A stretch of DNA of 64,000 nt from Rhabdornis inornatus (taxonomy: Eukaryota > Chordata > Aves > Passeriformes > Rhabdornithidae). The stretch spans positions 322,570 to 386,569 of the forward strand of contig VWZS01005932.1 in assembly GCA_013397075.1 (NCBI GenBank). Reading direction: 5' to 3'. The notes under the pieces are model-generated. The model made no database searches. It was given only the letters and a program-made list of their open reading frames with translations, and was not told the origin of the DNA. This document shows, piece after piece, positions 25,401 through 37,200 of this stretch (within the stretch, counting starts at the first letter, position 1; the number at the start of each line of letters is the position of its first letter). The position numbers and the translations under genes were made by a program.

Positions 25401-28400
25401 GATGATTTTCAGAACAGATGCAGCCCCCTTTAGAGTGACCCTAAAGCTCTGGGCAGTGGATTTGCCTCTCTGGGTTAGCCAGGGCAAGTCCCATGGAAAA
25501 ACAGACACAGGGTCTCCAGGGATGAGCAGACCACAGGTCAGGACATGGTTCTGAGGGAGCCCAGGCAGCTTTTATGGGCTGGATGTCTTAATTGTAGCTG
25601 TCTGATGTTAACAGAGAGAAATCTGGCACTTGGAAAGGTTTGGGGAAATGTTTCCTTCTTAATTTGTATTTAGGAAATGTAAAGGTATATAGTGAATGTT
25701 TAAAAACCAACAGTAATAGCAGTAATTATAGGTGGGCACAATTTTCTTTTATCTTTTAACTGAAGTTGCTAGAAAAAATGACTGCTGTGCTGATAGTTGG
25801 CAGGGACACTGATGTGAGTACCCGCTTGTTTCTGAAAAACGCTGTGGGATTTTTAATGACCATCAGCAGCACAACCTTGATTTTTAAATGTCATCCTAAA
25901 TGTAGCAGTTACAGCCTCCTCTGCCATGGCATGTGGGTGGGTGAGTAGGGATGAATCAGAAAGCAGAAAGAATTGCTGGTGCTTTCTGTGGCTCCCGAGT
26001 TTTCCTCGAGGGCTTCCCACCCAGGAACTGGCTGGAATTGTCCGTGGGTTGTGTTGCAGTCCCTGGTCCCGTGGCATCTCCTGCTGTTGCTGTCCCCTCT
26101 ATTAATCCATGATTAAGTCACTTGATGTAGAATGAGCTCATCAGGTTTCTTCAGGAGCTGGTATTCCACAGGATATCCTCTGTGTTTATCAAAACAAGAT
26201 AAATGAAAAAAAAAAAGGTTTCCTAGCTTTTGCAGATGCAGCTTTTCCATTCTCTCTCTGGCTGGAAACATTCCCCAGGCTTCGCTGTCGGAGCTGAAAT
26301 CTGTGCTTGGCATTTGCAAGATGGTGATTTGCTTTTGTAAATGGAGCAAAGTCTTGGTTTTGAGTCATGACTCAGTGAAACAAATCTACTTTCATCGACT
26401 AAAACGATCCTAATAGCACCATTAAACCCGCTGGGACCGGGAAAGGCCAGAGTGACACTGCAGTGATGGGGGGCCCAGCATCTTCCCTGGCCTGCCAAGG
26501 AGTGGGAAAGGCAGGAATGAGGCTCGGGAGCGATGGGTGGGAGTTCAAGGAGCATCCCCTGCCCTCCCGCCGTGCTACCCGGGACTGCAGCCGGGCGGGT
26601 GGGAGCGGATGGAAGGCTCGGGGACGGGAGGAGCTGCGAGCAGATGGCAGGGTTAAAATAGGACAGAGCTGCTGCTGCTGCAAGGGAGAGGAGTGAAATG
26701 CCTGTTCTCACACTTGGCTTTGTGTCTCGGGGAAGAGCTGCGGAGTGCCTGCGCTCCGCTGGCATCCCCAGCGGGAACGCGCCAGGCGAGCGCTTCCTCG
26801 CCTTTCTGGTATTATTAGCGCTTGTCTTAAAGAAAAATCAGCTCAAATGAGCAAGCAAACAAATAAAGCGAGTAACAATGGAAGGGCTCAGCCTCGGGCC
26901 CCCTTCAGCATCTCTCGGGATGATTAGTGGGATGTGTCACATCGGCACCGGCGAGCGGGAGCGTTCCGAGCGCAGGCTGCTCTTGTGGTGCTTCCAGACA
27001 GCTTTTCGCAGTGTTTTCATCTCACCTAAGGCGTGCGAATGGGTTCTGTTGAAATATCCGAGTGACTCGACGTGCCTGGAATGATGCCCAGAGCGATTCG
27101 GCAGACGAGGGGAGGAGAATTCTGTGCAAAGCTGGGGTCCGAGGGGCTCCTTGGGAGCTGGGATGGACCTCGGGTGTTCTGCCACCATCCTGGACCACCC
27201 CAGATCTGCAGCCGGGAGGGTGGGGGTGTGCAGAGAACGGGGATGTGAGGAAGAGGAGGAGCAGGGAGGCAGGAGCCAGCTCTCACACTCGCACCCTGAG
27301 CGCTGCCGATGCTCCTGGGAGCACTTCAGTCTCCCTGTCCATAAATCAGGGGATGCTTTGAAGGCTCTGTGATGAACAGCACGGGATGAGCTCGAGGCCG
27401 TGGTATTAATCCTGCACTATTGTTCTTGTTTCTTGCTGTGTTGGGATTTTTTTAAAAAGGAATCAACACAGTTTTTGCGGGCTCTGGCTAAAACGGCACA
27501 GAAATAAATAAGTTCTGCTCACACTCGGAGAACATCTCCTCATTTTTATTAATGTAGCCCCTGATGAAACACAGCCCATCCCTCGGCACCGATCCATGTC
27601 TGACCTACAGTAAATAGCAGGCTTTCAGGAATCCGTGGGGAGTGTTTTGTAAGTGTGGCACACAGAGCCATAAGGTTGATTTACCCTCAGAAACAAAGCA
27701 TCCGTTTGGGTGATTGAGCACTGGGGGGATTTCCCGGGATGCCTTTCCCTGTGCACTGTGGAGCACTTGCCTGTACCTACCTGGAAGGATCAATCATTCA
27801 CCAAGCTGAGCTGGAAGAGAGCTCAGGCTGTTCCTGTGGCCACTGCAGGTGGGACACGAGTCACCCAGGCCAGCCCTTGTGTCACAGAGGGGTGACAAAC
27901 CCCCAGAGTGGCCTGCACAGCACACCCTTCACCATCAGAACAGAAAAGTCAGGCTGACCTTGACGGTGCTGACACGGGGATGGCAATAACCTGAAAATCC
28001 CCAAACCTTTGCATTTTATCATGAAATGGTCTGTGGGCTGTTGATTAAACCCACAGAAGCTGAGCTGTCATCCCAGGCTCTTGAAGCTGCCCTGGTGTCT
28101 GTGGGGCTCCAGGTGCAATTCCCCCCTGGAGCAGCTCAGTGCTGTCCTTGGAGCCAGGGGTTCGTGCTGGCACTGAAATCCAGCTCAGAGCTGGCAAAGC
28201 CAAGGGTCAGGAGAAGAGAAGGACTCTGGGGGTGTCCTGCTGGGGCAGTGAGATTCCTGCCTGGGCTGGCTTTGGGGCTGTGTGTGATCTCCTCATATTG
28301 TGGGAGCATTTTTTGCCCCAGCTATAAATAGAGCCAGTCAGTTTGTTGTTTGTGTGTGTTCAGCAGAACAATCTGGTGTGATTGGTTTTGTTCTGGCACC

Positions 28401-31221
28401 TGAGATTTTACTGCCAGAGTTGGTATTCACTCTGCTTTGCTCCCTAGAGAGGTGAGGAAGAGGAGGGGACTCAGTCCCTGTGTTCCCATTGCTTCCTCCG
28501 TGCTTTGGGCAACTCCTTGATTCTGCTGACTCACACAAGTGCCCCAGCTCCTGCATCCCACACCTGGAATTCTGGGTCCCAGCTGCAGGGGCTTTCTGCA
28601 GCCCTTCGAGGTGTCTTGCTGCAGCAGATTTGTTATTCTGTATTTTTATTTAATTACTTACTTTTACAGCTCTTTGCATAAATCCAATTATCCATCTGTT
28701 AGGCTGCGTTAGGGCACAGCAGCTCCTCGGATTTTTTCCCTGTTCTACACACTAAACTTGCCCTGCTGGGCTCAGGTGAGCTGGGTTTCCTCCCTGCAGG
28801 GCTCCCAGTGGCTCCTGGGCACACCAAGCTCTGCACTTCCAGCTCACTGTTGTGACTGCCAAAGGCCAGGACAAAGGAATTCCCACTTCCATGGTGTGGC
28901 TGGGAGCGGTGTTCCCAGTTAAACCCAATGTCACTGCGTCCCCAAGGAGCCTGGGGCTCTCTGATGGGATGTCACAGCCCTCCTGTTTTCAGAGGGGATG
29001 CTGGAGGGCTCACAAGGAGCTCACCTCTCCCTATCTGGGACACAGATATGTGGTTGGAAGCCAAGCCAAGGTTCCCCCAGCTTTTCCCAGGTGCCTTCCA
29101 CGCAGTTCCTGCCTCTCTGGCACGATCCACACTCCCAGGTTTGAGTATCAGCCCATCAGAACCACAGAGCCACGTACTCAGCTCCAATTTATTCTCTGCA
29201 GTTCTGTTCTCCTCTTAGCAACAAATACTCCATAACCTAATTGCTCATTAGAGGCCGTGCTGTGTCCCTGTAATCCAGGATGTCACAGCAGCCGTGCTGC
29301 TCTCCCAGGGACTCTGCTGCTCCCCTGCCACGGCAGCGAGCGCCTGGCTTGGCAGAAAGTGAGAAGGCAGCATTGCATTGAAGTGGAGATTTTCATCTTC
29401 TTGGGGATTTTTTTATATCTCTCCTATATTCTGGGCTTTTGAACATCTAACATCTCTTTCATGCTTCACATCTTTCATATGAAATTGTTGTATTGTGTTG
29501 CCTGTTGAAACCCAGTTTTCCTTTTGTCAGGTTTTCCCCCCTCACCCCTGCTTTCTTCTCTGCTGTATTTTGATCGGTGTAACTACTTAGGGCTCCATTT
29601 TTCTGGGTGGTTTTTAATCTCCTTAAGTCGTAGCTCTGAAGGCCTTTGTCTGTGATAAACTGGGGTCTGAGCTGGTGCTTGGAGAAGAGGATTTTTAGGC
29701 CAGTTCTGCTGCATGCAGCTCTTGGGGGAGGTTTTGGGGGTGACTGTGCCTCATCCCTCCTCCTTCTCCCTCCAATAGTCACAGGCAGCCTTGGTGGCGT
29801 TGGGATTATTTTATTATTATCCTGTATCTCATATTGTGCATGCAAATGTCCTTTTCCATAGCTTGGGACTGTGGAAAGCCTCAGTTAAATGAGTGTTTTG
29901 TGAGGGATTCACCCACCCTGTGCTCAAGTAGCAGAGCCAGGGGGTCATTTTGGAGGGCAGGAGGCTGCAGGGCTGTTGATATTGAGTTGTCCCAATTATT
30001 CTCCTCTGGAGAAGGAAGCCAGGAAGTTTGGGAGGAGATGTGGGTACCTGGGAAGTCACGGATTCAGAGCCACCTGGCTCACTGCAGCTGCTCCATGGTC
30101 ATTTCCCACAGGGATAGTTCATAGCCAGAGCTTGGAGTGCACGAGGGAACTGTTGTCCTTATGTGTCCCTTCTCAACTTGAACTGTTTTAATGCTATTAT
30201 TTTATTTTTTTTATTCTTAAACCTGCGGTGGGAAATTCAGTCGTGCAAGTATTAACGAGCTGCTGATCACCCTGCCTCTCTTTTCTGCTCTTGTTCAGTC
30301 TCAGATTTACAGCTCTAGTTCAGGCTGGAATTACTGACACTGTAATGATCTGTTTTATCTCTCTGTCTATTATTTGTCAAATAATTTGAACATGAATGTG
30401 CTTACAAGAGCTGTCAGAAATCCTCCAAACACTGAGCAGGATGAAGAAGTCATTGGCCTTTTCAAGTGTGACCCTGGTTGTGTTGCTTTGTTTCCAGGGC
30501 TCACGAAAATGACCTTTTCCATTGCCTGTCAAATTGTGACCCAGGTGTGAGGGTTTGAGAGCCCCAGGAGCCACACAAGGCACATTTCAGTCCTGTTGGT
30601 TCGCTCTTGTTTTCTCCATTAACAGATTTTGGACTGAAAACCGAGGAGGGGAAGGGAAAGAGGGGGAGGGCAAGGTAAGTGATGCTGCCTGGTTCTGATC
30701 CTCAGGTTACAGCACAAGCTAAATAGACTACACTAAATTTTTTAGGCTGTTTCACAGACTTACAGACTTTGATCCCTGGCTTTGATTTCCCAGGTGGCCC
30801 CGCAGAGCGCTGGTTCTGGGCTGAGACCCATTAAGCCCCGTCTAGCCCGGTGATTATCATTCCTTTGCTCCAGCACCGGGGCTTTCATCAGAGCTCAGCT
30901 CTGCAGCCTCGCTCCCTGTGCCTGGGGAGGTGCCAGGGCAGGAGGAGCTGTGCCAGCACCCGGGCAGGGCAGCCCCTCCATCCCACCCCCTGCTTGCTCC
31001 TTCCCCACCTGGCTTCAGCAGGATGCCCAGGAGAGGAGGTGACCCTGTCTTTCCCAAGGTCTCAAGCAGTTTCTGCAACAAGCAGGCCATGAAATAAATA
31101 TTCTGTGTGTGTCCTTGTCAGAGCAGTAGAGATGAGGGCATTTGCCTGCCTGCCCTGCTCTGTGCCTCCAAGTCCCCAGGTCCCTCTGCACCACTTGGCT
31201 TTCTTTCTTTTTTTTTTTTTN

Positions 31222-31255
<34 letters not shown>

Positions 31256-34200
31256 AATCTAATTTTGCTGCCTTATTGTAAGTTCCCACCTAGCTCCAGA
31301 GCTGCTGTCGCCTCAGGGCTGTGTTGCTGCTTTTCAGTCTTCCCACACCCATCTCATGTGCAGTCTGCAAAAACTTCCAGAAGTCTCTCCTAAATTTGTG
31401 CAATTGGGGTTGGCCTAGGGGAAGTGGAACAAGGAGTGGAACAAGGATATCTCTTAGCTGAGAGTACTGTTCACAAACTCCTTCATCTGCAAAGTGGGAA
31501 CTGCTCCCATGCCAGGAGCTGCCAGTGAAAATGGCACAGAATGTGGCCAGCATGGCTGGGAGGCACCAGGAGCTCAGATGTGCACATCTGGAGGGGCTGT
31601 GCTGTGACCCCACAGCCAGGCTGGGTCCCCCAGGACAGACTGGGGCTGTTTAGCACACAGGGGTCTCTTTTGGGAACAGGTTTGTGTTGAGTCCCTGCAG
31701 CCCGGGGCTGTTCCCCACCCTGGATAGGGGCTGGCTAACCTCATCAGTGCAGCACACCCAAATCTGTGCCATCACTGCAGCATGATGGGATGTCACCACA
31801 GGCTGGCCCAGCCTCAGACTCCCATTTCAGTGAATTTTGTTGCAGGTGCCACCATCCTGTCTCCATGAGCAGATTAGCACGGTTGAATTTCCCATGCGAG
31901 CGCTCCACAGCCTGCCTCATTGTGTTTATTTTGTTCAGGCTGCTTTTCCCTGGGCTTGACAGTGTAATTTGTACAGATCTCTGCTGAGTTTTCCAAGCCT
32001 TCAAACGAGCTTTTTTGTTGCTTGAAGCCAGGACCATTGATAGCAGAGACAGAGCAACAGGAGCATTGAGGAGCCAGGAAGGCTCCCTCACCTCCGGAGC
32101 TGCTCCTTGGCAAAAGCTCCATGGTTCAGAGATTTTAATTAGATCAAATCCTCCAGGTGACCAGCCAAGCATTAAAAGCATACCAATTTCTCAGTTGTGT
32201 CTCTTGCTGTAAGAGTTTTTATTATTTATTTTAGAGAGATGTGACAAAAGAGCTTGGATGTCCCAAATGTGCCGTTCTCCTTGAATGGCACCAGGAGGTG
32301 TCCAGCCCAGGGGATTGTCCTTTCAGTGCACTTCTACTCAGCAAAAGTGCCTTCCTGAAAGCTGCTTCTGCACTTTGTCTGGTCTCCATTGCCCAGAGGG
32401 ACTTCCATGTGAAATGGGATCAGATTTTTGGAACACATGCTGTTGGGGCCATGGCTGTGGCTGCAGGTTTGGCTGGAGATGAATGAGAGCCTCCTTTTCT
32501 CCAGGCTGAGTCCCTTTCCCAGCTCCCTCAGCCTGTCCTGGTGTTCCAGCCCCTCCCCAGCTCCATTCCCTGCCCTGGACACATCCCAGCCCCTCAATGC
32601 TCTCCTTGCCATGAAGGTCCAGAACTGGACACAGCCCTCGAGGTCCCCCAGCAGTGCCAGCACAGGGGACAGTCACTGTCCTGGTCCTGCTGCCACCCCA
32701 GTGCTGCCCAGGGTCCCTCTCACCTTGCTCTGCCCCACTCTGTTGGTGACCTGCCTTTTGCTTTCATCCCTGCAGCAACCCCAAAGTGCAGATCGAAGCC
32801 ATCGAGGGGGGTGCCCTGCAGAAGCTCCTGGTTATCCTGGCCACAGAACAACCCCTGGCTGTCAGGAAGAAGGTGAGGAGTGGGGCTGCAGCTCTGGGCA
32901 GAGCTGGGTTTGTGCTGAGCTTCCTGTGAACACCCTCAGGACATCATGGACATCTGGGCAGTGTGGGACCCCTCACTGCTCCCCACGCTGGGTGGGCTTC
33001 ACTCCCAGGGCTGCAGGAGGGGGGCCCTGGGTGCCAGACCACCCCAGCAGCACTGGCTGGAGCCCACACTCCCCTGGTTTTGTGGCTGTCCCCTCAATGC
33101 CAGCAGTGGCACACACGGTGGCTCTGCCAGCCCGTGGTGACAGGGCACGGTGCCACAGCTCCTGGGGGGCACAGGTGAGGGTCCCCATGGCAGCACAGCC
33201 ATCACGGGCTGACAAACACGGGAGCTGACGTTTGCAGGAGCTAATTGCTGCAGCCAGCCCCGTGTCCTGCCTTTGGCAGAGGCTTTGGAGCAAGGAGCAG
33301 CACCAAGAGCCCCCAGCCAAATGTGCAGGGCTGTCCATCGGGCTGGGGGCTCCCTCGCCCCCTCCCTGCCTCTCTGCCTCCCTCCCTGCTGTATTCCCTG
33401 GAGCATGAGATCCCATTACCCTCATTTCAGCGTGTGATGCCACCTCTGTAACATCACCTGCCTGCTCCCAAACCCCCAGCCCTGTTTCCACAGGGACCTC
33501 CTGCAGGAGGGGTCCAGCAGGGTGGGGGGACCACTGGCTCTCCCATTGTAAGAAGCCCCCAAACATATAATAAAATAATACCCTTTAACCCTGGTAAGAG
33601 CCCTCCAGCAAGTGAAAGGCACAGGAAAGGCTGTGGAATCCCGTTGCATTTGGCCATGGATGTGAGGGGATGCCAAGGGATGCTCCATGCCAAGAAACCC
33701 CTCCCAGGAGTGCCTGTGGCTCAACCCAGAGCTCCTTTTGGGATGGGCAGGGATGGCTGGGCATGCAGGGCTCTCACAGCATCACTGTGAACCAGTCATT
33801 CTTTCCAGTGAACCTGAGTGCAGCCCTTGGAGAAATGAGAGGGGGGGGCTCAGTATTGTCCACACAGCTGTAAAAAATCCTGCAAGGCTGAACCCTCTTT
33901 CCAGGGGTTTTAATTTCCAGTTCCAGTGTTTTGTGTGCCCAGACTGGATCCCAAGGCCAGGCCAGTGCCCCAGCCCGTCCTGCACAGCCCCAGGCTCTGG
34001 CTCCGATGGTTTTTCCGCCCCGGTGCTCCCAGCCCTGCACNGGATTGTCCTTTCAGTGCACTTCTACTCAGCAAAAGTGCCTTCCTGAAAGCTGCTTCTG
34101 CACTTTGTCTGGTCTCCATTGCCCAGAGGGACTTCCATGTGAAATGGGATCAGATTTTTGGAACACATGCTGTTGGGGCCATGGCTGTGGCTGCAGGTTT

Positions 34201-37200
34201 GGCTGGAGATGAATGAGAGCCTCCTTTTCTCCAGGCTGAGTCCCTTTCCCAGCTCCCTCAGCCTGTCCTGGTGTTCCAGCCCCTCCCCAGCTCCATTCCC
34301 TGCCCTGGACACATCCCAGCCCCTCAATGCTCTCCTTGCCATGAAGGTCCAGAACTGGACACAGCCCTCGAGGTCCCCCAGCAGTGCCAGCACAGGGGAC
34401 AGTCACTGTCCTGGTCCTGCTGCCACCCCAGTGCTGCCCAGGGTCCCTCTCACCTTGCTCTGCCCCACTCTGTTGGTGACCTGCCTTTTGCTTTCATCCC
34501 TGCAGCAACCCCAAAGTGCAGATCGAAGCCATCGAGGGGGGTGCCCTGCAGAAGCTCCTGGTTATCCTGGCCACAGAACAACCCCTGGCTGTCAGGAAGA
34601 AGGTGAGGAGTGGGGCTGCAGCTCTGGGCAGAGCTGGGTTTGTGCTGAGCTTCCTGTGAACACCCTCAGGACATCATGGACATCTGGGCAGTGTGGGACC
34701 CCTCACTGCTCCCCACGCTGGGTGGGCTTCACTCCCAGGGCTGCAGGAGGGGGGCCCTGGGTGCCAGACCACCCCAGCAGCACTGGCTGGAGCCCACACT
34801 CCCCTGGTTTTGTGGCTGTCCCCTCAATGCCAGCAGTGGCACACACGGTGGCTCTGCCAGCCCGTGGTGACAGGGCACGGTGCCACAGCTCCTGGGGGGC
34901 ACAGGTGAGGGTCCCCATGGCAGCACAGCCATCACGGGCTGACAAACACGGGAGCTGACGTTTGCAGGAGCTAATTGCTGCAGCCAGCCCCGTGTCCTGC
35001 CTTTGGCAGAGGCTTTGGAGCAAGGAGCAGCACCAAGAGCCCCCAGCCAAATGTGCAGGGCTGTCCATCGGGCTGGGGGCTCCCTCGCCCCCTCCCTGCC
35101 TCTCTGCCTCCCTCCCTGCTGTATTCCCTGGAGCATGAGATCCCATTACCCTCATTTCAGCGTGTGATGCCACCTCTGTAACATCACCTGCCTGCTCCCA
35201 AACCCCCAGCCCTGTTTCCACAGGGACCTCCTGCAGGAGGGGTCCAGCAGGGTGGGGGGACCACTGGCTCTCCCATTGTAAGAAGCCCCCAAACATATAA
35301 TAAAATAATACCCTTTAACCCTGGTAAGAGCCCTCCAGTAAGTGAAAGGCACAGGAAAGGCTGTGGAATCCCGTTGCATTTGGCCATGGATGTGAGGGGA
35401 TGCCAAGGGATGCTCCATGCCAAGAAACCCCTCCCAGGAGTGCCTGTGGCTCAACCCAGAGTTCCTTTTGGGATGGGCAGGGATGGCTGGGCATGCAGGG
35501 CTCTCACAGCATCACTGTGAACCAGTCATTCTTTCCAGTGAACCTGAGTGCAGCCCTTGGAGAAATGAGAGGGGGGGGCTCAGTATTGTCCACACAGCTG
35601 TAAAAAATCCTGCAAGGCTGAACCCTCTTTCCAGGGGTTTTAATTTCCAGTTCCAGTGTTTTGTGTGCCCAGACTGGATCCCAAGGCCAGGCCAGTGCCC
35701 CAGCCCGTCCTGCACAGCCCCAGGCTCTGGCTCCGATGGTTTTTCCGCCCCGGTGCTCCCAGCCCTGCACGGCAGCGAGGCCAAAAGTGCATTTCTTCCC
35801 TCCGCCGTCCTCCGGCCTGCGCCTGGAAAGGGAGACAGCAGCATCTCAAATTCACCAGCAGCAAGGCGGAAAATGGGAAATAGAAACAAGTGGGGGCGGG
35901 CAGGACATGGCTGTCAGCTCGGATCTGTGCGTGCCGAGCGGGCCCGGCCCCGTGTGAGGAGCGTGTCCCCTGCCCCAGGCTGTCCCTGTGCCACCACGGC
36001 TGTCACTGTCACAGCCAGCCAGCCTGACAGGCAGCGGGGCTGGGCTGGGCTGGCATGGCCCCTCATTGCCTCCTCAGCACCATGCCAAGGGCCTGGGGCA
36101 CTGCTGGGTGCTGGGCTCTGCCTGTGGGGGTGTGAGACTGCACCCTGACATGGCCTGTGTGGGGCTGGGGGACATCATGGCCTTGTCCTCTGGCTGTGGA
36201 GCTATGGGGATGTCACCCCCAGCATCCAAATCACCTCATAAGGATCAGGCTCTGCTGAGTGGTGCTGGACACTCCTCACCCCATCCCATGGCCAGGCTCT
36301 GTGCCTGTGTGTGCTTCACAGGGAGAAATGATGTTTTTGGGTCAGTTGCCCCTCAGTGGCAGCCCAGACTGGGGTTTGGATGGATGTACCCAAGATTTGG
36401 CAGCCTGACAGTGCTGGGGAGGATTGGGATTGCAAACAGGACTGCTGGAGGTGTCCCTCAGCAAGGAGAGGCTGGGATGCATTTTCCATGGAGCTCTGCA
36501 CAGATGGGCTGGAGCTGTTTCTGCTGTCCCCACAGGCTGCCATGAAGAGGGGCTGTGCCACATGGGGTGGCCATGGCCACCGTGCTGATTGCCCTCTCTG
36601 TCTCCCCCAGGCTCTGTTTGCTCTGTCCTCCATGCTGAGGCACTTCCCCTATGCCCAGCAGCAGTTCCTCAAGCTGGGTGGGCTCCAGGTGCTCAGGAGC
36701 CTCTTCAGGCAGAAGGGGATGGAGCCGCTCCGTGTCCGTGTGGTGACACTGCTCTACGACCTCATCATGGAGAAGGTGAGAGCTGGGATGGCACTGCCCC
36801 CCTTCCCAAAAAACCCAGCCAGGCCTGAACATCCTCACAGGATGAGGATGAGGAGGAGCCAGCCCAGCATCAATGGGGATGAGTCTCCTGCAGCCCCTTA
36901 GCCAACACCAGAGTGCCTGGGGGAGCGCAGAGGAGCTGAAACCTTTGTCTTCAAGCCACTGCCACCATTTCCTCCTGAGGGTGTTTCAACAGCAGGACAC
37001 CCAGGCCACGAGTAGGGAATGCTGGCCCTGGGCTGTGCTGTGTCCCCCAAGGCCAGGGGACAGGCCAGCACTGCTGTGTCCCTGCCTGCCAGAGAGCCCT
37101 TTGCCTGCTGCACGTCCCTCTCTGGAGCCCAGCCCGCCACGTTCTGTGTTTTATTTCCAAATACCCTGGATTACTGCTGTAAGTGTCAGTTTAAAGCCTG

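Larger units (their letters stand above)
23576..32311 (+). other. SIL1 intron, right part
   Basis: Unique intron sequence with a pentanucleotide repeat at 24607-24662, a patchy CpG-rich region at 26550-27330 and a T run with one N at 31207-31250. No exon, RNA gene or further transposon is recognised. Confidence 0.6.
32312..34040. repeat. 1729-bp duplication, first copy
   Basis: This segment, holding a CR1 piece and a SIL1 exon, reappears at 34042-35770 with a constant offset of 1730. I find only two differences, both C to T (33609/35339 and 33732/35462). The copies are separated by a single N at 34041. Confidence 0.95.
34042..35770. repeat. 1729-bp duplication, second copy
   Basis: Near-identical to 32312-34040. 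After its end the unique sequence GGCAGCGAGG continues toward the next SIL1 exon. Likely an unmerged haplotype or contig overlap rather than a true duplication. Confidence 0.95.

Noticed and set aside
31207..31250. Poly(T) run as the tail of a processed pseudogene
   Set aside because: No gene-like sequence or target-site duplication recognised beside it.
32428..33228. 266-codon + strand open frame, repeated at 34158-34958
   Set aside because: It crosses the CR1 fragment and the SIL1 exon in the wrong frame. The true SIL1 frame is set by splice phase and similarity.
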